From Oceanicella sp. SM1341 (lineage in GTDB: Bacteria; Pseudomonadota; Alphaproteobacteria; Rhodobacterales; Rhodobacteraceae), in contig NZ_QRGC01000023.1 of NCBI RefSeq assembly GCF_003448965.1, positions 32,648 to 96,647 on the forward strand: a DNA stretch of 64,000 nucleotides, given 5' to 3'. How positions within the stretch are numbered: position 1 is the stretch's first letter; every line of letters begins with the position of its first letter. This document shows, piece after piece, positions 35,223 through 44,674 of the stretch. Below the pieces are notes generated by a model. The model made no database searches and had not been told where the DNA came from. It saw only the letters and a program-made list of their open reading frames with translations. A program made the position numbers and the translations under genes.

Positions 35223-35371
35223 GACCGCTCATCGCAGCCCTGCTGACGGCGCTCGCCCTGCTTGCCGCCTGCGCCGCGCCGCCGCCGGGCAGCCGGTGCC
35301 CGCCCGCTCACGAGGGGCCGAAGGACGGCGGCATCGGCGGCACGGGCGCGGCCGCGCCGGCCTGCGGCTAG
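35219..35371 (+). CDS. Small lipoprotein with a GGIGGTG tail
   Basis: A 50-residue product. The signal peptide ends in LLAACAAP with lipobox Cys18, and the mature part carries SRCPPAHEGP followed by DGGIGGTGA and a C-terminal PACG. It overlaps the DUF6502 stop by 4 nt, which strongly supports translation. The DGGIGGTG motif is striking. I recall similar glycine motifs in proteins encoded beside DUF6502 genes, but I cannot check this. The two Cys of the mature part (beyond the lipid Cys) could form a disulfide. Confidence 0.75.
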   Translation: MRPLIAALLTALALLAACAAPPPGSRCPPAHEGPKDGGIGGTGAAAPACG

Positions 35372-35384
35372 GCCGCGCCCGGGC

Positions 35385-38300
35385 TCAGTGCGCGAGTTCC
35401 CCGGCAGGCACCGGCCGCGGCCCGGAGAGGCGGTTGCGGCCCAGGCGCTTGGCCTCGTAGAGCCGGTCGTCGGCCGCGCGCAGGAAATCGCCGAGGCTCT
35501 CGCCGCGCCGGGGCACCGCCGCGTGCCAGCCGATGCTCACCGTGAGATGGCGCGTGCTCGCCGCGTCGACGAAGGGGGTGTTCTCCACCGCCCGGCACAG
35601 CGCCTCGAGATGCGCACCAAATTCCTCCGCCGCGCCGCCCATGGTGAAGATCACGAACTCCTCGCCGCCGTAGCGGGCCACCACGTCGCCGTCGCGGCGA
35701 AACCGCTCGCGCAGGATGCCGCCGACATGGCGCAGGCAGGCGTCGCCGTAGACATGGCCGCGGTCGTCGTTCACCGATTTGAAATGGTCGACGTCCACCA
35801 TCGCGAGGCAGAACAGCCAGCCGTTGCGCTGGCACAGGCCGAACTCCTCCGCGCCGCGGCGGTCGAAGTGCATGCGGTTGTTGAGCCCGGTGAGGCTGTC
35901 GGTGATGCTCATCTCGTGCAGGCTGCGGTTTGCCGCGGCCAGGGCCGTGTTCAGCCGCCTGAGCTTGCGATTCCAGTAGACCACCAGGCCGATCAGCAGC
36001 GCCGCCACCACGGCGATACGGACCAGCAGCGCATAGTCGGGGCGCGGCGCGAACTGCACCAGGAGCTGGCTGTTGAGAATGGCCTCGACCTCGGGCTCCC
36101 CGAGCCCGGCCACCAGCTTGGCGAAGATCTGGCCCAGCAGCGGCTCGTCGGCCCGGGTGGCGACGGAGGCGCGCCAGTCCTCGGCGATGCGGCCGGAGAT
36201 CTTCACGTCGTTCTCGCCGCTCGCGGCAATGAGATAGCTCAGGCTGGCGAGCGTGCCCAGCGTGGCGTCGAGCCGGCCCTCGCGCAGCGCGCGCAGGCCC
36301 TCCTCCTCGCTCGCCACCTCGACGAGCGTGACCTCCGGGTAGCGCTGGCGCAGCAGCCGCAGCGGGCTGTGGCCGGGCACCACGCCCACGCGCTTGCCCG
36401 CAAGCTCGCGCAGCCCCTCCACGAAGGGCTGCGGCAGGGGCGTGGCCACCGCCATGGGCAGCACCAGGTAGGGCTGGGTGAAGTCCCAGTCGCCGGCCGG
36501 CACCTCGTCGCGCATCGCCAGCGGCAGCAGGTCGCACCGGCCGTCGCGCATGGCGTCGCCGGCCGGCATGTCCACCGGCACGGTCTGCCAGGAGAGCCCG
36601 GCACGGCCGGCGAGGCGTGTCATCACCTCGGCCGCGACCCCGGTGAAGCTGCCGTCCGCCGCGACCGAGGCATAGGGCGGCGCGCGCGGTGCGGCGCAGA
36701 CCCGGATCACGCCCTTGCCGTCGAGGTAGCTGCGCTCCTCGGTGGTGAAGGCGACACGGCGCGCCGCGAAGCCCGAAAGCGTCGGCCCGAGCCAGCGCGT
36801 CTCCAGCTCGGCCCAGCGCGTCAGCGGGATGGCGCTCATCGCCCGGTCGATGATGCTCTTGGCATAGGGATAGCGCGGCGAGACACCGAAGCGCAGGTCC
36901 TCCCGCTCCACCCCGTCCATCGCGAATTCACCGCCGATCTCGATGTTGATCAGCCCGAGGCGCCGCACGATGGCATTGCCGTTGCTGAGCGCGAGGATGG
37001 CCGCGTCGATCTCGCCGCGCGAGAGGGCCTTGAGGATCTCGTCCTGCGCGGGGAAGCTGCGCAGCGGCCCGAGCCGCTCTTCCAGCGCGCCTGCGTAGTA
37101 GATGTCGCGCCCGATCCCCACCCGCTTGCCGACGAGCGATGACAGCCCCTCGTAGGGGCCGAAGCCGGAGCGCACGAAAACCGCATTGGGGATGCGGTGA
37201 TACTCCTGCGAGAACAGGGTGTAGGCGGCGCGCTCCGAGGTGCGGGAGATGTTAGCGATGATGTCGATATCGCCGGCGCGGAAGCTCGCCAGCAGGTTCG
37301 ACCAGTTGTCGTAGACCGGGTCGAGCCGCAGCCCTGTCCGGGCGGAGATCTCGTTGGCGAGGTCCACCGCCAGCCCCTTTCCCCGCCCCTGCGCGAGAAA
37401 GCTGAACGGCTCGTAATCGCTGATGTAGCCGATCCGCAGCGGTGGCGCGCTTTCCACGAAGGCCTGCTCCTCGGGCAGGAGGCGCAGCGGGCCGGCTGGA
37501 TTGGCACGGCCGGAGCGGTAGATCAGCCAGCGCTCGGTGATGGCGGCGAGATCTTCGGCAGGCAGGCTCGCCACCGTCTTCTCAAGCACCGAGAACAGCA
37601 GCTCGCGGTCGCGGTTTCCGGCCTGCTTGAGCACGCCGAGGCGGAAGTCCTCGAGGCTCACCCCGGGGAGCGGCAGGGCGCCGGCCACCGCCACGTTGGA
37701 GAAGCCGTTCTCGCGGGCGAAGAAATTCCCGGTCATCTCCGCCGCCGCCGCGGCGTCCACCCAGCCGAAGGCCACGGCGGCCAGCAGGTCGCGGTAACTG
37801 GCATATTCCACAGGCTCCACCCCGGCGGCGCGCAGGGCGTCGGCGTAGTAGATGTCGCGGATCACCCCGATGCGGCGGCTTTTCAGCTCCTCCACGTTTT
37901 CCGGGTCGGGCAGCGGATGGTCGATGTTGTGAAACAGGACCGTGCGGCGCAGGTGGTAGCTGCCGGTGAAGCTGACGAAGGCGCTGCGGTCCTCGGTGAA
38001 GGAAATGTCGGCGATGGTGTCGATGCCGCCGTCACGGAACTCGCCGTAGACCTCCGGCCAGGTGCCCATGCGGATGTTGAAGGTGATGCCCGCCTGGGCC
38101 TCGAGCCGGCGCAGAACGTCGACCGTCCAGCCCATGATCTGGCCATTTCGGAAGAAGGAATAGGGCTCGTTGTCGGAGACGACGCCCACGCTCACCACCC
38201 GGTGGTCCCGGATCCAGGCCCGTTCCTCGGCGGAAAACCCCACCGGCTGCGCCGCCGCCGCGCCGGGCACGAGCAGCAGCCCGGCAAGCACCACCGCCAT
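35385..38300 (-). CDS. Diguanylate cyclase with three periplasmic solute-binding modules
   Basis: A sensor enzyme of about 971 residues that makes c-di-GMP. After a signal-like N-terminus come three SBP_bac_3-type modules in tandem (about 20-265, 280-520 and 535-750). Each has motifs such as YISDYEPFSFLAQG and GKRVGIGRDIYYAG. A membrane helix (about 755-780, ALLVRIAVVAALLIGLVVYW) and a C-terminal GGDEF domain with VDVDHFKSVNDDRGH and the active RYGGEEF follow. The inhibitory I-site RxxD (RDGD) sits at the right place 5 residues before GGEEF. The start is uncertain: ATG 38300 gives a signal peptide, and longer forms with an extra membrane helix are possible. It probably senses amino acids or similar small solutes. 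Confidence 0.9.
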   Translation of the reverse strand: MAVVLAGLLLVPGAAAAQPVGFSAEERAWIRDHRVVSVGVVSDNEPYSFFRNGQIMGWTVDVLRRLEAQAGITFNIRMGTWPEVYGEFRDGGIDTIADISFTEDRSAFVSFTGSYHLRRTVLFHNIDHPLPDPENVEELKSRRIGVIRDIYYADALRAAGVEPVEYASYRDLLAAVAFGWVDAAAAAEMTGNFFARENGFSNVAVAGALPLPGVSLEDFRLGVLKQAGNRDRELLFSVLEKTVASLPAEDLAAITERWLIYRSGRANPAGPLRLLPEEQAFVESAPPLRIGYISDYEPFSFLAQGRGKGLAVDLANEISARTGLRLDPVYDNWSNLLASFRAGDIDIIANISRTSERAAYTLFSQEYHRIPNAVFVRSGFGPYEGLSSLVGKRVGIGRDIYYAGALEERLGPLRSFPAQDEILKALSRGEIDAAILALSNGNAIVRRLGLINIEIGGEFAMDGVEREDLRFGVSPRYPYAKSIIDRAMSAIPLTRWAELETRWLGPTLSGFAARRVAFTTEERSYLDGKGVIRVCAAPRAPPYASVAADGSFTGVAAEVMTRLAGRAGLSWQTVPVDMPAGDAMRDGRCDLLPLAMRDEVPAGDWDFTQPYLVLPMAVATPLPQPFVEGLRELAGKRVGVVPGHSPLRLLRQRYPEVTLVEVASEEEGLRALREGRLDATLGTLASLSYLIAASGENDVKISGRIAEDWRASVATRADEPLLGQIFAKLVAGLGEPEVEAILNSQLLVQFAPRPDYALLVRIAVVAALLIGLVVYWNRKLRRLNTALAAANRSLHEMSITDSLTGLNNRMHFDRRGAEEFGLCQRNGWLFCLAMVDVDHFKSVNDDRGHVYGDACLRHVGGILRERFRRDGDVVARYGGEEFVIFTMGGAAEEFGAHLEALCRAVENTPFVDAASTRHLTVSIGWHAAVPRRGESLGDFLRAADDRLYEAKRLGRNRLSGPRPVPAGELAH

Positions 38301-38695
38301 CGCCGACGCGCCCCCGGAAACCGAACGGGACGCCCTGCGCCACAGAATGCCCGCCAACAGGCACGACAAGAACCACACCAATACAATCACGTTCCGCAAT
38401 CCGCAGACCAGACACAGGCCATTGCGAAACTCTCCCGCGCGAACTTCCGCCCCGGGCTGCGGCCACAACAGCTCCCCGCGCCATGAATATCCGGAACCGG
38501 GGCTGATGCGGAAAGCTTTTCTTTACTCTAGGCGCAATATCTCCGCCGCGCGGCTGGCGGCCACCCGAAAGGACCGGCCCCGCGCGGAGCCCTTCGGGTG
38601 GGCCCCCGGGGGGATGACCGGCAGCGGCGGCAGCTTCGGCCGGGCGCGCTGCACCTGCGCGGTGTCGCTCCCCCGCCCGGCAGCGGAGGGCGCGG
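38301..38695. other. Region between the diguanylate cyclase and chemoreceptor genes
   Basis: No separate gene. The left part (to 38468) is open in the cyclase frame and could encode a longer N-terminus if the true start is upstream. An A/T-rich patch at about 38515-38550 is the likely promoter area, but no clear hexamer pair was found. Confidence 0.45.
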
Positions 38696-40378
38696 TCAGG
38701 CGGCGCGCTGGTCGCGGCGCACCTCGGTCTCGGACCGGAAGAAGCCGAGGATGGTGCTGAGATCCTCGAGTTCGGCCTCGAGCTTCCGTGCCACGCTGCT
38801 GTTGGAACTGGAGAGATCAGTGTTGCTCTGCGTGGTGGCGTCGAGATTGGCGAGGGCTTGGTTCAGCTCGTTCACTCCCGTGGCCTGCTCGGTGTTGGCG
38901 CTGGAAATGTCGGCGATGCCGCGCTGCAGCTTGCCCACGAATTCGCGGATATCGCTGAACACCTCGACGGTGGAGGACATCAGCTGCACGCCCGCCTCCA
39001 CATTGGTGCTGCTCTCCTTGATGAGGCGCGATGTGTCGGCCGCCGCCTCCGAGGAGCGCTGCGCGAGATTGCGCACCTCCGAGGCGACCACGGCGAAGCC
39101 CTTGCCGGCTTCGCCGGCGCGCGCGGCCTCCACCGCCGCGTTGAGGGCAAGCAGGTTGGTCTGGAAGGCGATCGATTCGATGACGCCGTTGATCTCGTTG
39201 ATCTTGCGCGAACTCTCCTCGATGCGGCGCACGGCCTCGGTGGCGCGCTGGATGACCTCCTGGCCGGCCTCGGCCCGGCTCGCCGCGTCGCTCACGGTGG
39301 TGTTGATCCCGCGCGAGGCGTCGGCTGTGGAATTGATCGTGCCCGAGAGTTCTTCCATCGTGGCCGCCGCCTCCTCCAGCGTGGCGGCCTGGCGCTCGGA
39401 GCGCTCCGAAAGATCGGCCGCGCCGGCATTGATGTCGAGCGAATGGCCGCGGATGGCCCCGATCGCGACGCCGATGCGCTGCACCAGGTCGCGATAGACT
39501 GCCGAGAGCTTGTTCACGCTCACCCGCACCGGCTCGTAGGCCGGCTCCAGCGGCGTGTCGATGGTGACATCCACCCGGCCGTCCGCCAGCCTGGCCAGCG
39601 CATCGCCCACCATCTCGACAGACCGCACCCGCGGCGTGACGTCAGTGGCGTATTTCACCACCTTCACCACCCGGCCGGCGGCGTCGAGGATGGGATTGTA
39701 GCTCGCCTGCAGCCAGATTTCGGTGCCACCCTTCCCGAGGCGCCGGAACTCTCCGGTCACGAAGGTGCCGGTGGCGAGCCCTTCCCAGAACCGGGCGTAT
39801 TCCGGCGAGTTCGCCTCCTCCCGGGGCATGAACATGCGGTGATGCTTGCCCTCCACCTCCTCCCGGCGGTAGCCCACGGTCTGCAGGAAGAGGTCGTTTG
39901 CGGTGCGGATCGTGCCATCGGTGCTGAACTCGATCACCGCCATCACCCGGCCTATGGCCTCGATCTTGCCGCGGTTGTCATACTCGCGCTCGGCATCGGA
40001 GGTCACGTCGACGGCCATCTTAACCACGCGCTCCACCTTGCCGGAGGGACCGAGCATCGGCATGTAGCTGGCCCGCAGGTAACATTCGCGGCCCGACTTG
40101 AGCACCCGCTTGAAGCGACCGCTCGCGGGCTTTCCTGCGGCGAGGTCGCGCCAGAAGGACTGGTAGTCCGCGCTTTGCGAGATCTCGGGCGGGCAGAGCA
40201 TGCTGTGGTGCTTTCCCACCAGTTCGTCGCGCGTGTAGCCGATGGCGGCGAGAAACCGCTCGTTCGCGTCCAGGATCGTGCCCTTCTCGTCGAACTCGAT
40301 GACGGCCCAGATCTTGCTGAGCACGTCCTGCAGGCTTTCTCCGCCCGCCTTGCCCGACCGCTTCAGAAACTTCAGCAT
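38696..40378 (-). CDS. Soluble methyl-accepting chemotaxis protein with two PAS domains
   Basis: A 560-residue cytoplasmic receptor. PAS 1 is at about 12-125 ([23 protein letters not shown]) and PAS 2 at about 140-250 ([22 protein letters not shown]; both quoted in part). A HAMP-like segment and the coiled-coil signalling domain follow, with the conserved hairpin tip [20 protein letters not shown]. There is no membrane helix. The start at 40378 has GGGAGAG upstream. PAS domains of this kind often bind haem or flavin, so redox or oxygen sensing is possible. No other chemotaxis gene lies in the window. Confidence 0.92.
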   Translation of the reverse strand: MLKFLKRSGKAGGESLQDVLSKIWAVIEFDEKGTILDANERFLAAIGYTRDELVGKHHSMLCPPEISQSADYQSFWRDLAAGKPASGRFKRVLKSGRECYLRASYMPMLGPSGKVERVVKMAVDVTSDAEREYDNRGKIEAIGRVMAVIEFSTDGTIRTANDLFLQTVGYRREEVEGKHHRMFMPREEANSPEYARFWEGLATGTFVTGEFRRLGKGGTEIWLQASYNPILDAAGRVVKVVKYATDVTPRVRSVEMVGDALARLADGRVDVTIDTPLEPAYEPVRVSVNKLSAVYRDLVQRIGVAIGAIRGHSLDINAGAADLSERSERQAATLEEAAATMEELSGTINSTADASRGINTTVSDAASRAEAGQEVIQRATEAVRRIEESSRKINEINGVIESIAFQTNLLALNAAVEAARAGEAGKGFAVVASEVRNLAQRSSEAAADTSRLIKESSTNVEAGVQLMSSTVEVFSDIREFVGKLQRGIADISSANTEQATGVNELNQALANLDATTQSNTDLSSSNSSVARKLEAELEDLSTILGFFRSETEVRRDQRAA

Positions 40379-40523
40379 GCTGCGTTCTCTCCCACCAGAT
40401 GCACGCACAATCGCCGCGAATCATTCATGAAGCGTGAAGGCCCGTGGCCGCGCGAGCCGTTGCCTGCCCGGCCCGGGTGGCCTAGAAAACCCGGAGGCAT
40501 CAATTCTCGCGACGGGCGGCGGC

Positions 40524-41066
40524 ATGACGGCAGGGGAGGACGATCGCAGTTTGCTCGGCCGGGCCGCGCTGGGCGACAAGCAGGCCATGCACCTGCTCTA
40601 CGAGCGCCACCACGACCCGCTCTTCGCCTTCATCCGCATCCGCTGCCGCGACGAGAGCCTCGCCGGAGACGTGGTGCATGACGCGATGCTGGAGGTCTGG
40701 CGCTCGGCCGGGCGGTATTCCGGCCGCGCCTCGGTGCGCACCTGGATCTTCGCCATCGCGCGCAACAAGCTGGTGGACCGGCTGCGGCGCGGCGCGCGGG
40801 TGTCCTACGTCGAGGAGGTGCCCGACCTGCCCGACGAGACCCCCGACGCCGAGACCGTGCTCGGCTCGGCCCAGGACGCGGCGCGGGTGCGCAGCTGCCT
40901 CGGGCGGCTGAAGGAGGCGCATCTCGCGGTGATCCGCCTCGCCTTCTACGAGGGGCTTGCCTATGACGAGATCTCCGAGGCGGAAGGCATTCCCCTCGGC
41001 ACGGTGAAGACCCGGGTGCACCACGCCAAGAAACTGCTGTTGCACTGCCTCGGCCGCCGCCGCTAG
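40524..41066 (+). CDS. ECF-type RNA polymerase sigma factor
   Basis: A 180-residue extracytoplasmic-function sigma factor. Region 2 is LLYERHHDPLFAFIRIRC then DVVHDAMLEVWRSAGRYSG and VRTWIFAIARNKLVDRLRR. Region 4 is LAYDEISEAEGIPLGTVKTRVHHA. The ATG at 40524 was chosen as the first Met giving a standard N-terminus. It is convergent with a probable anti-sigma gene, with only 14 bp between the stops, and near a secreted subtilase, which suggests a stress-response regulon. Confidence 0.93.
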   Translation: MTAGEDDRSLLGRAALGDKQAMHLLYERHHDPLFAFIRIRCRDESLAGDVVHDAMLEVWRSAGRYSGRASVRTWIFAIARNKLVDRLRRGARVSYVEEVPDLPDETPDAETVLGSAQDAARVRSCLGRLKEAHLAVIRLAFYEGLAYDEISEAEGIPLGTVKTRVHHAKKLLLHCLGRRR

Positions 41067-41080
41067 CCGGGCCGGCCGGT

Positions 41081-41662
41081 TCAGGGCCGGGTGACCGAGG
41101 TCACGATCCCGGGGCGGGCGCGCAGCGCGGCTTCGGCCGCGTCCCTCCCGGCGGCGTCCTCGAAGCTCAGGGTGAACAGGCCGAGGGCGCCGGGGCCGTC
41201 GACGATCCGCGCACCGAGATCGGCGAGCAGGTCCGCCACGGCGTCGAGCCGCGCGTCCTGCGCGAAGGCGACGCGCAGCGTGGGGCCCTCCGCCGCCTCG
41301 CCGGCCGGCTGGTAGCCGCCGGGCTGCGGGGCGGGGCCGGTGAGGTAGGGCACCGCGGCGAGTTGCCAGACCAGCACCGCCGCCGCGGCCATGCCGGCGG
41401 CCTGCCACAGCGGGATGCGGCGGGGGTCGTTTGCCGGGCGGCCGGTGCGCTCGGCCTCGATGCTGCGCGACAGGCGCTCCCAGCCCCGGGCGCGCGCCTC
41501 GGCGCGCGGGGTATCGGCCGCCATCACCTCGGCGGCGGCGCGCATGGCGGCAAGCTCGGCGCGCAGCGCGGGGCGCGCGGCGAGCTCGGCCTCGAAGTCG
41601 GCCACGGCCTCCGCGTCGAGGCGGCCGTGCATGTAGGCAAGCAGGCGTTCGTCCGAATCCAT
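41081..41662 (-). CDS. Probable membrane anti-sigma factor
   Basis: A 193-residue single-pass protein. The N-terminal cytoplasmic part MDSDERLLAYMHGRLDAEAVADFEAEL resembles the zinc-finger-type anti-sigma fold but lacks the His-x3-Cys-x2-Cys set. One membrane helix (about 84-105, LWQAAGMAAAAVLVWQLAAV) follows, then a periplasmic domain ending in GLFTLSFEDAAGRDAAEAAL. It is encoded on the strand opposite the sigma factor, tail to tail, and divergent from the S8 lipoprotein protease. I infer that it holds the neighbouring sigma factor inactive. Confidence 0.78.
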   Translation of the reverse strand: MDSDERLLAYMHGRLDAEAVADFEAELAARPALRAELAAMRAAAEVMAADTPRAEARARGWERLSRSIEAERTGRPANDPRRIPLWQAAGMAAAAVLVWQLAAVPYLTGPAPQPGGYQPAGEAAEGPTLRVAFAQDARLDAVADLLADLGARIVDGPGALGLFTLSFEDAAGRDAAEAALRARPGIVTSVTRP

Positions 41663-41921
41663 CTCGTTTCCCAAGCTCCGGTCCGGCGCATTCTCCGCGA
41701 CTTCGGCGCCGAACGAAAGTGCCCGCGGGCCGCGGGGCCCGGTGCCGCCCTCGCGGCGACAGGGCCCGGCCGCCTCTCGCTCCGCGCGGCAGGGTCCGTG
41801 GCTCTGACGCAGCGGCACCCCGGCGGGTTCACAAAAACCCTTCATTCTGTCGGATGACCGGGCCGGCGCACTGTGCCACACGTCACGGAAATCTTCAGCG
41901 ACCAGCCTCGGAGGGGGTACG

Positions 41922-43112
41922 ATGACAGGAATGACACGCCGGGCCCGCCGGATGGCCGGCCTTGCCGGCGGCCTCGCGCTGCTGCTCGCGGGCTGCGCGG
42001 ACTACGCGCTGAACCCGCCGCCGCCCGAGCAGATCCGCGCCGACGCCGGCCGGGTCGTGGACGCGCGCGAGATCCTCGCGCTCACCGCCTCGCCCGAAAG
42101 CGCCGCCTCGCTGCGCGCCGGCGCCGAGGCGGAGGGCTTCACCTTCCGCGAGCAGACCGCCCTCTCCGGCCTCGGCCTGTGGATGCTGCGCTTCGACATC
42201 CCCGAACCGCTCGACGGGCCCGGCGCCATCGCTGCGCTGGAGCGGCTGGAGCCGGGCGCCACCGCCGGGGTGAACCACGCCTATCGGCTCGCCACCGACG
42301 AGGGGTCCGACGCGGCGCGCTTCGCCTATGCCGATGCCCTGCTCGACTGGCCGCGGGGCGGCTGCCGGGCGCAGGGCCCGGTCGGCATGCTCGACACCGG
42401 GGTGGAGCGCGCGGCGCCCGGGCTGGCCGGGGCCCGGATCGTCACCCGCGGCTTTGCCCGCGGCACGCCCGCCGCGACGCGCCATGGCACCGATGTCGCC
42501 ACCCTCCTGGCGGACCCGCGCCGCCTCGGAGGCGTGACGCTCTATGCCGCGGGCGTGGTGAGCGCCGAAACCGGGGACGGGGAAGGAGCCGGCGGCGAAG
42601 CCGGGGTCGACAGTCTCATCAAGGGTCTGGACTGGCTCGACAGCCAGGGCGTGCGGGTGGTGAACGTGAGCCTCGCCGGGCCCTACAACAAGCTGCTCGA
42701 CCGGGCCGTGGACCGCGCGCAGGCCGATGGCATGGTGCTGGTGGCCGCGGTTGGCAACGACGGGCCCGGGGCCGCGCCGCGCTACCCGGCCGCGCTGGGC
42801 AACGTGCTGGGTGTCACGGCGGTCGACGCGCGCCGGCACATCTACCGCAAGGCGGTGCAGGGCAGCTACGTGGACGTGGCGGCGCCGGGGGTGGACATTC
42901 ACCTGCCCGGGCCGGGCGGCGGACATTTCGTCTCCGGCACCTCGATCGCGGCCCCCTTCGTCACCGCCTGGGTGGCCTCGGACCCCGCGCTCTACTCGAG
43001 TTCGGTCTCCGAACTGCGCAGCGCCCTCGCCCAAAGCACCCTCGACCTCGGCGCCCCCGGCCCGGACGCGGTGTTCGGCGCCGGCCTGCTGCACCTCGGC
43101 CCCGGCTGCTGA
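41922..43112 (+). CDS. Subtilisin-like (S8) serine peptidase lipoprotein
   Basis: A 396-residue exported protease. The lipoprotein signal has Cys25 in LLAGCADY. A prodomain-like region (about 45-120) precedes the catalytic domain, with Asp158 in GMLDTGVE, His188 in TRHGTDVATLL, the oxyanion Asn279 in AAVGNDGPG and Ser341 in VSGTSIAAPF. GGAGGGGG lies just before the ATG. It is divergent from the anti-sigma gene. The protease may act on envelope proteins, possibly on the anti-sigma factor itself (inference from position). Confidence 0.92.
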   Translation: MTGMTRRARRMAGLAGGLALLLAGCADYALNPPPPEQIRADAGRVVDAREILALTASPESAASLRAGAEAEGFTFREQTALSGLGLWMLRFDIPEPLDGPGAIAALERLEPGATAGVNHAYRLATDEGSDAARFAYADALLDWPRGGCRAQGPVGMLDTGVERAAPGLAGARIVTRGFARGTPAATRHGTDVATLLADPRRLGGVTLYAAGVVSAETGDGEGAGGEAGVDSLIKGLDWLDSQGVRVVNVSLAGPYNKLLDRAVDRAQADGMVLVAAVGNDGPGAAPRYPAALGNVLGVTAVDARRHIYRKAVQGSYVDVAAPGVDIHLPGPGGGHFVSGTSIAAPFVTAWVASDPALYSSSVSELRSALAQSTLDLGAPGPDAVFGAGLLHLGPGC

Positions 43113-43426
43113 CCGCCCTGCGAAGGCACGGCTCCGGGCGGACCTCGCCCGGGGCCGCCGGTGCCCGGGGCGCTCGGGGAGGAGCAGCGGAGGGGTGCAG
43201 GCCTCTCCTGCCCTGCCTTGCCCTGCAAGGTCCCGGCCCGAGGGAGCGCCGCGCGCTCCGGCCCCGCACCGCGAGGCGGAGGACAGACGTCGGACGGGGG
43301 CATCGAGCCCCCGACCGCCGTGTCGCCGCGTGCCGCGTCTCCGGCGCGGGATGTCCGGCGGGCGGCGGGGACGCAGGCCGCGCGCGAGGGCCGGGCCCGG
43401 CTCCCGTGCCCGGCCGGCGCCCGGTC
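43113..43426. other. Intergenic region between S8 peptidase and batD (convergent)
   Basis: No gene, and no terminator with a T-run. Only small G/C hairpins such as CCTTG-CCCTG-CAAGG are visible. Confidence 0.5.
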
Positions 43427-44674
43427 TCAGGGCGGCGGGCCGGCCGGGTTCAGCGGGCCCAGCGCGCTGTCGCCGGAGCGGGGCGCCGGAGGCGGGGCAT
43501 GCGCCACGCAGTCGGCCAGGCGCCGCCAGTCCGCGGCGCCGGGCTCCGCGGGGATGCCGCCATAGCGCGCGGCGGTGAGCCGGCGCACGGCCTCGGCCAC
43601 GCGGGCCGCCTGCGCGGGGCCGGTGCGCGGCGGGCGGCCGGCCCAGTCGGGGATCATCCGCAGGGTGGCGGGCAGATCGCGCGCGGCGATGGCGCGCAGC
43701 AGCACGGCGCGGGCATGGCGCTTGCTGGCGAGCCGCGCGGCGCGACGCGCGACATGCGCGCGGGCGAAGCGCGGGCGCAGCCGCCAGGCCAGCAGCGCCG
43801 CGAGCGCGAGCCCCGCTGCCCCGGCGACGAGCCCCTGCCAGGGCCAGGGGGCGGCGCGCAGCGGCGGGCCCTCGACCGAGAGGGTGAAGCCCGGCGCGGT
43901 CGCGGTCTCCACCCTGCCGGTGTCGAGGTTGAACCAGTCGAGCCGCGGGCCGGGCACCTCGCCGGAGCCGCCGCCCTGGGCCATCAGGCTCACCGTCTCG
44001 ACCCGGGTGCCGGAAAGGACGCCACGCGCCTCGGCCTCGGTCACCTGCGGCTGGCCGGGATAGCTGCGGATGCCCGGCAGGTTCACCTGCGGCAAGAGCG
44101 GCGGCAGCACGATCGGCGATGCACCGGCGATGCTGGCGGTGACCGTGAGCGTGACGCCATCGCCCGGGCGCAACCCCTGCGTGGGTCCGGAAAGACCGGT
44201 CTCGAGCGTGAGGGCCGTGGCGGCGATGAACGGGTCGAGCCCCCCGGCCCCCTCGGGCAGACTGCCGGTGAGGGTGAGCGGCGGGGTCTGCACCGTGACG
44301 CGCTGCGGCTCGGCCCCGCCGGGCCGGGCGAAGGTGACCGTGAGCGGCTGCGCCGGGATGTCGAACCGGCCGGGCACCATGGGCGAGACCAGGTAGCGGC
44401 GGCGCACGCCCGACCAGGTCTCGCCCCCGACGCTGCCGCTCACCGGGGTTGTGGAGCGCTCGGGCAGGCGCACCCGCAGGTTCGGCACCTCGAAGGAGGG
44501 GAACGCGACCGGGCTGGGCATCCAGGTGGGCACGAGCACGGTGACGCGCAGGGTGGCATACTGGCCGGGCACCAGCTCGGCCGGCTCCAGCTCCACCGTC
44601 ACCTGCGGCTGCCCCTCCTCCTGCGCGGCGGCGGCGCCGCAGAGCAGCAGCAGGAGCAGCGCGAGCCACCTCAT
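43427..44674 (-). CDS. BatD-like protein (oxygen tolerance family)
   Basis: A 415-residue exported protein of the BatD family. It has a signal peptide (about 1-18, ending AAAAQ), beta-sandwich domains with VTVELEPAELVPGQYATLRV and LRPGDGVTLTVTASI, one membrane helix (about 290-312, GLVAGAAGLALAALLAWRL) and a basic cytoplasmic tail. Bat proteins, first linked to aerotolerance in Bacteroides, are encoded with MoxR ATPases. It overlaps the upstream VWA/TPR gene by 4 nt (ATGA) and ends the operon. Confidence 0.88.
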   Translation of the reverse strand: MRWLALLLLLLCGAAAAQEEGQPQVTVELEPAELVPGQYATLRVTVLVPTWMPSPVAFPSFEVPNLRVRLPERSTTPVSGSVGGETWSGVRRRYLVSPMVPGRFDIPAQPLTVTFARPGGAEPQRVTVQTPPLTLTGSLPEGAGGLDPFIAATALTLETGLSGPTQGLRPGDGVTLTVTASIAGASPIVLPPLLPQVNLPGIRSYPGQPQVTEAEARGVLSGTRVETVSLMAQGGGSGEVPGPRLDWFNLDTGRVETATAPGFTLSVEGPPLRAAPWPWQGLVAGAAGLALAALLAWRLRPRFARAHVARRAARLASKRHARAVLLRAIAARDLPATLRMIPDWAGRPPRTGPAQAARVAEAVRRLTAARYGGIPAEPGAADWRRLADCVAHAPPPAPRSGDSALGPLNPAGPPP

